Positions 1 to 6,559 of a stretch of DNA of 17,367 nt are shown here, piece after piece (position 1 is the stretch's first letter; every line of letters starts with the position of its first letter). The DNA comes from Methylocystaceae bacterium (GTDB lineage Bacteria > Pseudomonadota > Alphaproteobacteria > Rhizobiales > Beijerinckiaceae): contig PLZT01000619.1 in assembly GCA_003152255.1 (NCBI GenBank), forward strand, positions 1-17,367. Reading direction: 5' to 3'. The notes under the pieces were generated by a model. It saw only the letters and a list, made by a program, of their open reading frames with translations, ran no database searches and had not been told where the DNA came from. A program made the translations under genes and the position numbers.

Positions 1-34
1 AATTGCGGATATTGTCGATGTCATGGCTGGTCAT
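1..34 (-). CDS. lepA: Elongation factor 4 (LepA), N-terminal 11 codons only, runs off left edge
   Basis: Read on the minus strand from an ATG at 34, the codons give MTSHDIDNIRN, and the gene leaves the window at its left end. LepA/EF4 proteins characteristically begin M-T-x(3-4)-[IL]-D-[NK]-I-R-N-F-S, just before the P-loop of the GTPase domain, so the match is specific although short. LepA is a ribosome-associated translational GTPase. The ribosome binding site is weak (GAGCGG close to the ATG). The gene lies downstream of the coiled-coil gene but is separated from it by an intrinsic terminator, so it probably has its own promoter in 35-121. The call rests on 11 residues, and a few further bases would settle it. 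Confidence 0.7.
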   Translation of the reverse strand, partial: MTSHDIDNIRN

Positions 35-121
35 GGCCGCTCGGATAGCAGCGCCAGGGCGCTAAGGGAAGAGCGCCGTCGCGCGCCGCGCGACAATGCG
101 CGCCAAATTGCGTGAAACGAC

Positions 122-157
122 AAAAAAGCGCGCGCGGATGCGCGATTCCGCGCGCGC
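122..157 (-). terminator. Intrinsic terminator of the coiled-coil gene
   Basis: On the minus strand an 11-bp perfect GC stem (arms 147-157 and 128-138) with an 8-base loop is followed directly by six T (122-127). It begins 12 bases after the stop codon of the coiled-coil gene. This is a textbook rho-independent terminator, and it separates that gene from lepA. Confidence 0.9.
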
Positions 158-169
158 CGTGACGATACC

Positions 170-763
170 CTATTTCTTGGCGAGGCGCGCCTCGACTTCG
201 CTCATCAACTTGGCCGCCAACTGCTTCGCGAGCGGCCAGCCTGTATCGCGGATCCATTGAGCGAGGGCGACGCTGGCCTTAACCGCGAGGCAACCCAGTT
301 GCGTCGCGATTTCGACGGTCTTGTCGAACCAGCCCAGCGCAGGATGATTCTCCGGGATCTTGCCGCGCAGGAAAGCGAGGCCGGCCTTGGTCCGTTCCGT
401 GACCAGCGCCCACAGAACCTCGGCGGGCTCGGCGGATGGAGAGGCCTCGATTATATGGCGCAGCCCCAGGATTTCCTTGGCGGATTCCTCCGCCCGGCGG
501 CCAGCCTCGGCGAGAGCGCGCGCCGCGTCCGCGGCCTCGCTGGCGAGACGGTCGCGCTCCGTCGCGGCGGCGGCGAGACGCTGGCGCAATTCGTCGCGCT
601 CGCGCGAGATCGCATTGGCCTTCGCGACGATCTCCGATTTCTCGAAGGCGTGACGGTCGCGCTCGGCCGCGACGCTCTTCAATTGCTCTTGCAATTCGCC
701 GATATTGACGACGGGCGCGGCGGGCGCCGGCGCCGCCTGGGGAAGCTCGTGATCGTCCGACAG
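170..763 (-). CDS. Coiled-coil hypothetical protein, probable CTG start
   Basis: I do not recognise the family. The first half is a strong coiled coil rich in E, R, A and L (about residues 25-110). The C-terminal 90 residues look like a mixed amphipathic helical domain with several Trp. The first standard start is a TTG at 694, which has no ribosome binding site. The frame stays open upstream, encoding an acidic/Pro-Ala N-terminus, to a CTG at 761-763. That CTG sits 5 bases after a perfect AGGAGG (769-774), with an in-frame TAG at 773-775 just before it. I therefore choose CTG, giving 197 residues. No signal peptide or clear membrane segment is visible, so it is probably cytoplasmic. It is followed by an intrinsic terminator. 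The opposite-strand frame is an antisense shadow. Confidence 0.75.
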   Translation of the reverse strand: MSDDHELPQAAPAPAAPVVNIGELQEQLKSVAAERDRHAFEKSEIVAKANAISRERDELRQRLAAAATERDRLASEAADAARALAEAGRRAEESAKEILGLRHIIEASPSAEPAEVLWALVTERTKAGLAFLRGKIPENHPALGWFDKTVEIATQLGCLAVKASVALAQWIRDTGWPLAKQLAAKLMSEVEARLAKK

Positions 764-831
764 GGCTGCCTCCTAAGTGTTAGGCCCGACAGCGCGCGGG
801 CGGAAATAATTCGTCCCGAGAATCGGACGCG

Positions 832-843
832 GAACAGCTGTTC
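832..843. promoter_or_regulatory. 12-bp perfect palindrome (possible operator)
   Basis: The perfect palindrome GAACAGCTGTTC lies 69 bases upstream of the CTG start of the coiled-coil gene, in a relatively AT-rich spot in the 764-963 intergenic region. It is a plausible regulator binding site. GAAC-N4-GTTC resembles the LexA box of Gram-positive bacteria rather than the alphaproteobacterial GTTC-N7-GTTC box, so I assign no regulator. Confidence 0.35.
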
Positions 844-963
844 AAAAATGATACATATTCGCTTTGTCGATCCGACGCCAGAAGCTTCTTCTCGCCAAGC
901 CCAAGCGCTTGCGCCCGGATATCGCTGGCGGAAGTTGAATTGACTTTGGATAAGCCGAGGCGC

Positions 964-1269
964 TCAGCGGTCGCCGGCGCCGTGCTTGGAGGAGTCCGCG
1001 CCGGCCGCTTTCAGCAACGTCAGACAGTCGTGAGGATTGGCGAGACAATGTTCGCGCGCGGCGCCGGCGAGCTTCGCCGCGGCGGCCCGTTGAAGCGCCG
1101 TCAGCGCGTCATCCTTGACGCCGACCGCGCGGCGCTCTCCGCTGGTCGGCGTTTCGCTTCCGCCGCGCGCGCGCGCCAAGGAGGCGACGATTTCGTCCTT
1201 ATGCAGCGCGAAATACACCAGGGCGATCACGAACGCGCTTTTGAGAAGAAAGCCCAAGACAAGCTCCAA
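964..1269 (-). CDS. Small membrane-anchored protein, DUF5330-like
   Basis: A 101-residue protein with one N-terminal membrane helix (about residues 5-22, FLLKSAFVIALVYFAL) and a soluble tail. Near the C-terminus the tail carries a pair of Cys in the pattern C-x(6)-C within an AREHCLANPHDCL segment. This layout resembles the DUF5330 proteins of alphaproteobacteria: one membrane helix, then an Ala-rich tail with C-x-P-x-x-C spacing. The family match is from memory and moderate. I chose the TTG at 1267-1269. The frame is open to an ATG at 1353 and a TTG at 1365, but the codons in that extension have A/T at third positions and encode low-complexity Arg/Ser/Pro, which is unlike the rest. An AGG lies a few bases upstream of the TTG. 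Confidence 0.6.
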   Translation of the reverse strand: MELVLGFLLKSAFVIALVYFALHKDEIVASLARARGGSETPTSGERRAVGVKDDALTALQRAAAAKLAGAAREHCLANPHDCLTLLKAAGADSSKHGAGDR

Positions 1270-1485
1270 ATGCGGCCTGCAAGCGCGGCGCGGCCGGCGT
1301 GGTCGTGATGAAGTTGATCCCAAGCCGCGCTCACGCGGGAGCTTTGCGGGCATATCCTTTCGCAATCGTTAATCGATGCTCCCCGAGCGCGCATAATGAA
1401 TGGCAACGACTTGCAAACCATGAGCAAAGATCGGGGCCGGCTCCCGCCCGTTAATACGCTTCACGACTGCGACCTTAGCAGTCAC

Positions 1486-1500
1486 TTAACATCGATTTGA
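1486..1500 (+). promoter_or_regulatory. CtrA-box-like site upstream of the histidine kinase
   Basis: The sequence TTAA-N7-TTGA matches the alphaproteobacterial CtrA consensus TTAA-N7-TTAA in 7 of 8 defined bases. It lies 29 bases upstream of the kinase start, in a gene-free stretch (1270-1529) that also holds isolated TTAA half-sites near 1369 and 1451. CtrA is the cell-cycle regulator controlled through the DivJ/PleC-DivK pathway, so the position fits. A site this short also occurs by chance. Confidence 0.35.
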
Positions 1501-1529
1501 AAGGCTCGCGCTAATTAGGGAGCGTCGCC

Positions 1530-3377
1530 TTGGGTAACATGTCAGCAATCACTTCCACCGAGCCGGAATGGCTGGATCTCCTGACGCATAAGAGCGCCAG
1601 CAACGATCCGATCGAACTGGCGCGTCAAAAGTTTTTCGTGGCTGCGCGCCTGGCCGTCGGCATGACCGTTCTGGCGTTCTCGCCGATCTCTCTGTTTCTT
1701 TACGGCATCCCGAGCCCGCAGCACGCGGCGCAGTTCATCCTCGCGCTGACCCCGCTTATCGCGATCGTCGTGCTCAAGCAAACCGGCAATTTGCGCTTGG
1801 CGGAGTGCGTTTCGATCTTCGGCTGGGCCGCCCTCGCCGCCAATGTCGGCGCTTCGACGCAAGGCTACGAAGCCGTCTCCCTCACTCTTCTGACCATCGC
1901 ATTGCTCGAGGCCGCGCTGACCTTGGAAATCGGCATGGTCACCGCCGTCGTCGGCGCCATTCTCGCGCTGATCGCCCTGGAGGTGAGCAGCAATCCATAT
2001 GGTCCCACCGGCGTCGCGGCGCGCGCCGACGTCGCGCTCTTCGTCACGCCGCTGATGATGTACATGGCCGCGCTGGCCGCCGGCGCGATTTTCATGGCCC
2101 ATGCCCGCGTGCTGGCGGATAAGCGCAACGCCCGCGATTTGCGGCTGCTCACCAGCGCGATCGGCGACATCGTCGTTCGTTTCGATCGCACGGGCGCGGT
2201 GTCGTCGATCGTCGGCGACATGCACAAGACTTACGGCCTGGAGACTCGCGACCTGTTTGGCCGAGGCTTCTTCCGGCGCGTGCACGTCGCCGACCGCCCC
2301 GCGTTTCTCAAGCTCGTTTCGGATGCGATCACCAACAACGCGCCGGCCCACGCCGTGCTGCGCCTCCATATCGGCGGCATCGAGAACTGCCTCGGCGGCT
2401 ATCTCGAACCGGTGTTCAATTACTTCGACGCGCGCACCTGCCACATCGAGCCGACGTCGGAGGACACCCAGGAGATCGAAGCGCCCGTGCTCTGCATCCT
2501 GAGGGATGTCACGGCGGCGCACCGCGCCGAGGAAGAGATCGCGGCGGCCCGCCGCCAGAGCGAACTCGCCATGGCCGGCAAAACGCGCTTCCTCGCCAAT
2601 GTCAGTCACGAGCTTCGCACGCCGCTCAACGCGATCATCGGCTTTTCGGAAATGCTGGCCAGCGAGGAGTTGGAGCCGCGCGAAGCCGAAAAGCGCCGGG
2701 AATACGCCAATATCATCCGCGACTCTGGAAATCATCTGCACGAAGTCGTGAGCATGATCCTCGATATGTCGAAGATCGAATCGGGATCGATGCAGATTTT
2801 CCCCGAGCCGTTCTCCCTGCCGAAGCTCGTCGAGCAGTGCTGCGATATGATCCAGATCAAAGCCGATCAGGGCCAGGTCATGCTGGCGCGCGAGTGCTGG
2901 GACGACCTCGAGGAGGTTGTCGCGGACAAGCGCGCCTGCAAGCAGATCCTGCTCAATCTTCTGTCCAACGCCGTCAAATTCACGCCGCCGCGGGGCACGG
3001 TGACCGTGCGCTTGCGCCCCGAGGGCAATTCGCTGGTTCTCGCGGTCTCCGACACCGGCATCGGCATCGGCGCCGACGATCTCGCCCGGTTGGGAGATCC
3101 TTTCTTCCAGGCGAGTTCATCGCACGATCGCAGCTATGAAGGCACGGGCCTTGGTCTCTCGGTCGTGCGCGGACTGGTCGGACTGCACGGCGGCGCCATC
3201 GCCGTCGAGAGCGCCTTGAAGATGGGCACGACGGTCACGGTGCGCTTGCCGCTCGACGGCCGAAGCTGCGATCAAGGCGCGACGACGACAAAGATCGAAA
3301 CCATCGCTCGCCGCCACGCCGCGGCTCAAGGCGAGGACATCGGGCAAGACCAAGATAAGGTGAAGAAAATTGCGTGA
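1530..3377 (+). CDS. Membrane-bound PAS sensor histidine kinase, DivJ-like
   Basis: A 615-residue sensor kinase. The N-terminus has about six membrane helices (residues 43-192), followed by a PAS-like domain (about 205-335). The HisKA dimerisation/phosphoacceptor domain has H360 in FLANVSHELRTPLNAIIGF. The HATPase_c domain shows the N box around N480 (LLSNAVKFTP), the G1 box at D508 (DTGIGIG) and the G2 box at G538 (GTGLGLSVV). All catalytic residues are intact, so it should autophosphorylate. This layout and H-box match the DivJ/PleC/PdhS group that acts on DivK in alphaproteobacteria, and the six-helix N-terminus favours DivJ, but orthology is inference. The start is TTG with AGGGAG (1517-1522) 7 bases upstream; an ATG at 1539 is the alternative. 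The last 8 bases overlap the next gene. Confidence 0.93.
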   Translation: MGNMSAITSTEPEWLDLLTHKSASNDPIELARQKFFVAARLAVGMTVLAFSPISLFLYGIPSPQHAAQFILALTPLIAIVVLKQTGNLRLAECVSIFGWAALAANVGASTQGYEAVSLTLLTIALLEAALTLEIGMVTAVVGAILALIALEVSSNPYGPTGVAARADVALFVTPLMMYMAALAAGAIFMAHARVLADKRNARDLRLLTSAIGDIVVRFDRTGAVSSIVGDMHKTYGLETRDLFGRGFFRRVHVADRPAFLKLVSDAITNNAPAHAVLRLHIGGIENCLGGYLEPVFNYFDARTCHIEPTSEDTQEIEAPVLCILRDVTAAHRAEEEIAAARRQSELAMAGKTRFLANVSHELRTPLNAIIGFSEMLASEELEPREAEKRREYANIIRDSGNHLHEVVSMILDMSKIESGSMQIFPEPFSLPKLVEQCCDMIQIKADQGQVMLARECWDDLEEVVADKRACKQILLNLLSNAVKFTPPRGTVTVRLRPEGNSLVLAVSDTGIGIGADDLARLGDPFFQASSSHDRSYEGTGLGLSVVRGLVGLHGGAIAVESALKMGTTVTVRLPLDGRSCDQGATTTKIETIARRHAAAQGEDIGQDQDKVKKIA

Positions 3378-4056
3378 AGCTCTCGCCGTGTCCAACATCG
3401 ACTTTTCCCCGCGCGACGAGCGCGCCGGCAATGCAAAACGCCGGGCAAAGCCCGCCGCGGCCAAGCGCGCTCCGTTTTTGCGGCGCGTTTTCGGCGAGAA
3501 AGGGCACTTTCGCTCCGTGTTGTTCACCGGCTTCGCCGGCCTCGTCGCCGTCGGCGTGCCGCTCAACGCGCTGTTCATGCAGGAGGGCCGGCGTCCGGCC
3601 GCGGCCGTCGCGTTGAAAATGCCGCCGATCGACGCCGCGCGGCAGAGCCAGGCGGCGCCCCCGTCCCATCCGCGGACCGCGCCGCCAAGCGTCGCCAAGA
3701 CGGAAGCGCCAAGGCAGGAGCCTTCGCGAATCGAAACGGCCAAGCCGACGGAAAAGACCTTCGATCCGATCGCTCAATTGCTAGGGAGCGCCGCGCCGCG
3801 CAAGAGCGACGCCGCCGCCGGCGCCGACCCCAAAAGAGACCCCAAGAGCAACGACCCCAAGAACAAGTCGGTGATCTTCGCGCAGCGGGCCTTGGCCAAG
3901 CTCGGCTACTCCCTGCATCAGGACGGCGTCTACGGCGGCACGACGCGTCAGGCGATCGAGAAGTTCGAACGCTCCAACGGTCTGCCGGTGAAGGGCGAAT
4001 TGTCCCCCAAGATCCTTCGGCTGCTCGGCGCGCGCACGGGCGTCGCGTTCAAGTGA
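3370..4056 (+). CDS. Membrane-anchored peptidoglycan-binding domain protein
   Basis: A 228-residue protein with a basic N-terminal cytoplasmic segment (1-45), one membrane helix (about 49-70) and a long Pro/Ala/Lys-rich linker (75-165). It ends in a PG_binding_1 domain (about 166-222) with the typical AQRALAKLGY, DGVYGGTTRQAI and FERSNGLPV elements. The layout predicts inner-membrane anchoring with the C-terminal domain in the periplasm on peptidoglycan. The assigned start is a TTG at 3370 that overlaps the kinase stop by 8 bases, which suggests translational coupling; a GTG at 3388 is possible. It is co-transcribed with the DivJ-like kinase, so a link between envelope and cell-cycle signalling is plausible but unproven. 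No catalytic domain is visible. Confidence 0.88.
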   Translation: MREALAVSNIDFSPRDERAGNAKRRAKPAAAKRAPFLRRVFGEKGHFRSVLFTGFAGLVAVGVPLNALFMQEGRRPAAAVALKMPPIDAARQSQAAPPSHPRTAPPSVAKTEAPRQEPSRIETAKPTEKTFDPIAQLLGSAAPRKSDAAAGADPKRDPKSNDPKNKSVIFAQRALAKLGYSLHQDGVYGGTTRQAIEKFERSNGLPVKGELSPKILRLLGARTGVAFK

Positions 4057-4096
4057 CCGTGCACCGCGCCTCGGCGCGAGGATGCGAGGCTCCCTC

Positions 4097-4438
4097 ATGC
4101 GCTTGCGGTCGGATATCTTCGTCGCCGCTCTGATCCGGCTGGCCGAGACGCAGGGAGCCGTCGCCATGCTGCGCCGGCGCGGCGCCGCGGAAGCCGGGGC
4201 GATATTCGTGAAGGTCGACCGGCTCGACGGCGCCGCCGCGCTTTACGGCCCCGCCGCGCAAAGCGAAGAGCTGCCCGAGGGCGTCGCGCGGCTGTTCACC
4301 AGACTTCACGCCGAGGAATGGCGCGATCCGCTCGACGTCGAGGAGCGCCTGCGACGCGAGATCGCCTTCGATCCGGACATTTGGATCGTCGAGATCGAGG
4401 ATCGCCAGGGCCGCGCCTTCATCGACCTTACGGCGTAA
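4097..4438 (+). CDS. DUF1491 family protein
   Basis: A 113-residue protein matching DUF1491, a conserved alphaproteobacterial family of unknown function. The typical elements are MRLRSDIFVAALIR at the start, RRGAAEAGAIFVKVDRLDG in the middle, then LYGPA, and DPDIWIVEIEDR near the end. I chose the ATG at 4097 because family members begin MRL[RK]S and because GAGG lies 7 bases upstream. An in-frame ATG at 4082 would add five residues. It follows the peptidoglycan-binding gene by 40 bases and probably belongs to the same transcript. A small GC hairpin (4065-4078) lies between the two but has no T tract. The gene converges with the DUF2336 gene, whose stop is 13 bases away, and no terminator is visible in that gap. 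Confidence 0.88.
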   Translation: MRLRSDIFVAALIRLAETQGAVAMLRRRGAAEAGAIFVKVDRLDGAAALYGPAAQSEELPEGVARLFTRLHAEEWRDPLDVEERLRREIAFDPDIWIVEIEDRQGRAFIDLTA

Positions 4439-4451
4439 GGCGCGGCATTTC

Positions 4452-5540
4452 CTAAACTTTATCGGAATTGGCGAGGCGATGGACGCCCGGCGCCAGGCGG
4501 TCCGCGGCCCCGCGCCGGCGCGCGCCGGCTTGCGCCGACGACTCCTCGCGCCAGGCGACGCGCCGGATCGGCTCGCGGTCGAAGCGGCCGACGCCATTGA
4601 TCGCGGCGACGATCCGCGTGGCGGCGCGCCTCGACGTCGAAGACACGAGGGCGCGCAGCGCGCGAACGCGGTGGACATCGAGCGCGAAAGCCTTGCCGCT
4701 GGCCAAAAACAACCGTGTCGCCGTCGGAAGATCCATTCCAAGCGCGACATAGGTCAGCGCCAGCGCTTCTCCGCCCTCGTCGAGGAAAATCTTGCGCACG
4801 CGGCTCTTGCGCGCGTCGAGCGCGTCGGCGACGAGCGAGATCATCGCGTCGCGCTCCTCTCGGGCCGCCAGCGCTTCGAGCCGCCCGGCGAGTTGCTCGT
4901 CGCCGGGCGCCCAACTGTCGCCAATTCGGTCGACAAACGCCGACCGGCACGCGGCCGACACGATCCGCCCTCGCTCGTCTCGCGTCGCCGCGAGAAACAG
5001 CGACTCTGGATCGACGTCCAAGTCCTCCCGGTTGAGCAGCAAGCGCGCGAGTTGCTGATCGTCGCGCGCGACATACATCAGAGCGCGCAGCGCGCCGGTG
5101 TCGAGACGAATTCGCCGATTGGCGGCGAGCGCGTAGAGCACGACGCCCTCGTCGCGCGCCGCCAGGGCGCCGATGGCCTCGCGCGGCAGTTCCGAGCGAC
5201 GCGCGATCGCGGCGGCGAGTTCGGCCGAGCCGTGCGCGGCCTTAGCGATAATATCCGCGACAGGCGGCGACGGCGCGAATTCGAAGGCGATGCGCGCGCA
5301 GTCGCCGCCTCGATCAAAGAAGCGGCGGATCAAAGCGGGCGGCGTGTCTGGATGACGGCAAAGCGACTCGGCGACCGTCGCGACGATTTCGCTGTTGGTC
5401 ACATCGATCAGATCGCCGGCGAGCCGCTCGAATTGCCGCAGTTCGGTCTGACCGCGCCCCTCGCGCGCGACGAATTGCTCGACAATCCTGTGCAACAGCT
5501 CGCGTATCGCGCCCTGTCGCTCGCGCTCACCGGAAAGCAT
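4452..5540 (-). CDS. DUF2336 domain protein
   Basis: A 362-residue, all-helical protein of the alphaproteobacterial DUF2336 family. The early segment LAGDLIDVTNSEIVATVAESLCRHPDTPPALIRRF is characteristic, as are the HEAT-like helical repeats through the middle (for example ALAARDEGVVLYALAANRRI). The function is unknown. There is no signal peptide or membrane segment. The length is usual for the family. The start is ATG at 5540 with GGAG and GGGGAGG purine tracts just upstream. The last 60 residues are Arg/Ala-rich. It is transcribed away from the small basic-protein gene across the control region 5541-5686. A long plus-strand frame inside this gene (4479-5612) is an antisense artefact of high GC. 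Confidence 0.88.
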   Translation of the reverse strand: MLSGERERQGAIRELLHRIVEQFVAREGRGQTELRQFERLAGDLIDVTNSEIVATVAESLCRHPDTPPALIRRFFDRGGDCARIAFEFAPSPPVADIIAKAAHGSAELAAAIARRSELPREAIGALAARDEGVVLYALAANRRIRLDTGALRALMYVARDDQQLARLLLNREDLDVDPESLFLAATRDERGRIVSAACRSAFVDRIGDSWAPGDEQLAGRLEALAAREERDAMISLVADALDARKSRVRKIFLDEGGEALALTYVALGMDLPTATRLFLASGKAFALDVHRVRALRALVSSTSRRAATRIVAAINGVGRFDREPIRRVAWREESSAQAGARRRGAADRLAPGVHRLANSDKV

Positions 5541-5591
5541 GGCCTCCCCGCTCCATCCAAAGACGCTTCAACATTCAAAGATTGTAAGCAA

Positions 5592-5631
5592 GGGTTGTTG
5601 ACGCAACATTAACCCTCCCCATTCCTTAATG
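5592..5631. promoter_or_regulatory. Divergent control region with nested inverted repeats
   Basis: This is an AT-rich island between the divergent DUF2336 and small basic-protein genes. It holds GGGTT/AACCC arms (5592-5596, 5611-5615) around GTTG/CAAC (5597-5600, 5604-5607), and a second perfect pair CATTAA/TTAATG (5607-5612, 5626-5631). A TTGACG at 5598-5603 could be a plus-strand -35 element, although no good -10 follows. A GANTC site (CcrM methylation) lies at 5632-5636. The regulator is unknown. Confidence 0.4.
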
Positions 5632-5686
5632 GATTCTCGACATCCGATGGGTGATTTGTCGGCAAGTTCTCGGGACGACACAGGCC

Positions 5687-5887
5687 ATGGCGCAGATAAT
5701 ATCATTGCAATCGCGAATGCGGCCGCCGCGGCGACCGTCCCCGGCGGGCGACGGGGCCCGGATCCTCTTCTTCATGGGCGTGCGCTACATGCGCATCGAG
5801 GAGTATTCGCCCTCGACGACCGACGCGCCGAGCCGCGTAGACGGTCGTGGCGGCGGCGGGAAACGCAAGCGCCGCGCGCGCGCCTGA
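5687..5887 (+). CDS. Small conserved basic protein
   Basis: A 66-residue protein beginning MAQIISL, with a central hydrophobic motif RILFFMGVRYMRIEE and a C-terminal Gly/Lys/Arg tail (GGGGKRKRRARA). I recall similar short proteins from Hyphomicrobiales but know of no assigned function. The basic tail could bind nucleic acid or membrane; this is inference. The ATG at 5687 is preceded only by a weak ACAGG. A GTG at 5651 in the same frame would give 78 residues. Coding in this frame is supported by the well-formed central motif. It converges with the CAP-lipoprotein gene, 29 bases away. Confidence 0.6.
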   Translation: MAQIISLQSRMRPPRRPSPAGDGARILFFMGVRYMRIEEYSPSTTDAPSRVDGRGGGGKRKRRARA

Positions 5888-5916
5888 AGCCGCCACGCGC
5901 CATCGATCCATGTCCT

Positions 5917-6447
5917 TCAATCCGCAAGCACGAGCGCCCAAAAGACTTTGAATTTCGAGCCTGGCGCATAGACCGCGGCGAGACCCATGCGCCGCGCGCG
6001 CGCTTCCAGCATGCGCCCATTATGCGCCGGCGATTGACGCCATCCCGAGAACGCCTCGGCCAACGTGTCGTAGCCGGCGGACAGATTTTCGATCGCCGCG
6101 CCTTCGCCGCGAACGCCCGCGGCCTTTAGAGCCGCCGCGAGCCCGCCGGCGGAGCGCGAATCGACCGCGCCGCGACGCGCCATGGCCCGCGCCCGCTCCA
6201 GGGCGACCCCCTGAAGCCTCGCGTCGAGCGCCAGTTCGCTAAGACCGTGATTGCGCCGATATTGCGAAATCATGTCGCGCGCGGCCTCCGTATCGACCTC
6301 CGCCCCGCCTCGCGAAAGCGAGCGATAAAGGCTCGGCTCCCCGGCGGCGGCGGGCGCCGGCGTCTCGCGTGGCGGCGGCGCGCCGCAAGCGGCCAGCGCA
6401 AGACAAAAGGCGAGCGCGGCGAAACGCTTAACGGGGGGCGTGAACAT
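5917..6447 (-). CDS. CAP/SCP-domain lipoprotein
   Basis: A 176-residue protein with a lipoprotein signal peptide: a basic/hydrophobic N-terminus and the lipobox LALAAC with the lipidated Cys at residue 21. A Pro/Ala linker follows, then a CAP (SCP-like extracellular) domain from about residue 50. Its signatures are the N-terminal helix YRRNHGLSELALDARLQGVALERARAMA (read 60-90) and the ENLSAGYDTLAEAFSGWRQSPAHNGRML-type helix (about 120-148) with the conserved Trp and SPAHN. Bacterial CAP proteins are cell-envelope proteins of largely unknown biochemical role. The start is ATG at 6447 with no strong ribosome binding site. It lies 112 bases downstream of the MscS-family gene on the same strand and could be read through from it. 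Confidence 0.88.
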   Translation of the reverse strand: MFTPPVKRFAALAFCLALAACGAPPPRETPAPAAAGEPSLYRSLSRGGAEVDTEAARDMISQYRRNHGLSELALDARLQGVALERARAMARRGAVDSRSAGGLAAALKAAGVRGEGAAIENLSAGYDTLAEAFSGWRQSPAHNGRMLEARARRMGLAAVYAPGSKFKVFWALVLAD

Positions 6448-6559
6448 CGGACTGTTTTGCGCCGCCAGGGTTTAAAAACGATGAACACCTGCCAACAAAT
6501 GCCGGCGCGATCCTGGCGCGTGGCCAAGCGGCAGGCGCGGTTCGTCGGCGGCGTGACGT

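Noticed and set aside
257..943. Plus-strand open frame of 228 codons over the coiled-coil gene
   Set aside because: The minus strand has the coherent coiled coil, the AGGAGG and the terminator; the plus frame is a GC-rich shadow.
1542..2741. Minus-strand open frame of 399 codons over the histidine kinase
   Set aside because: Antisense shadow of a clearly conserved kinase; the translation lacks any motif.
4479..5612. Long plus-strand open frame (377 codons) opposite the DUF2336 gene
   Set aside because: Low-complexity Arg/Ala/Gly translation without motifs; the minus strand encodes a recognisable DUF2336 protein.
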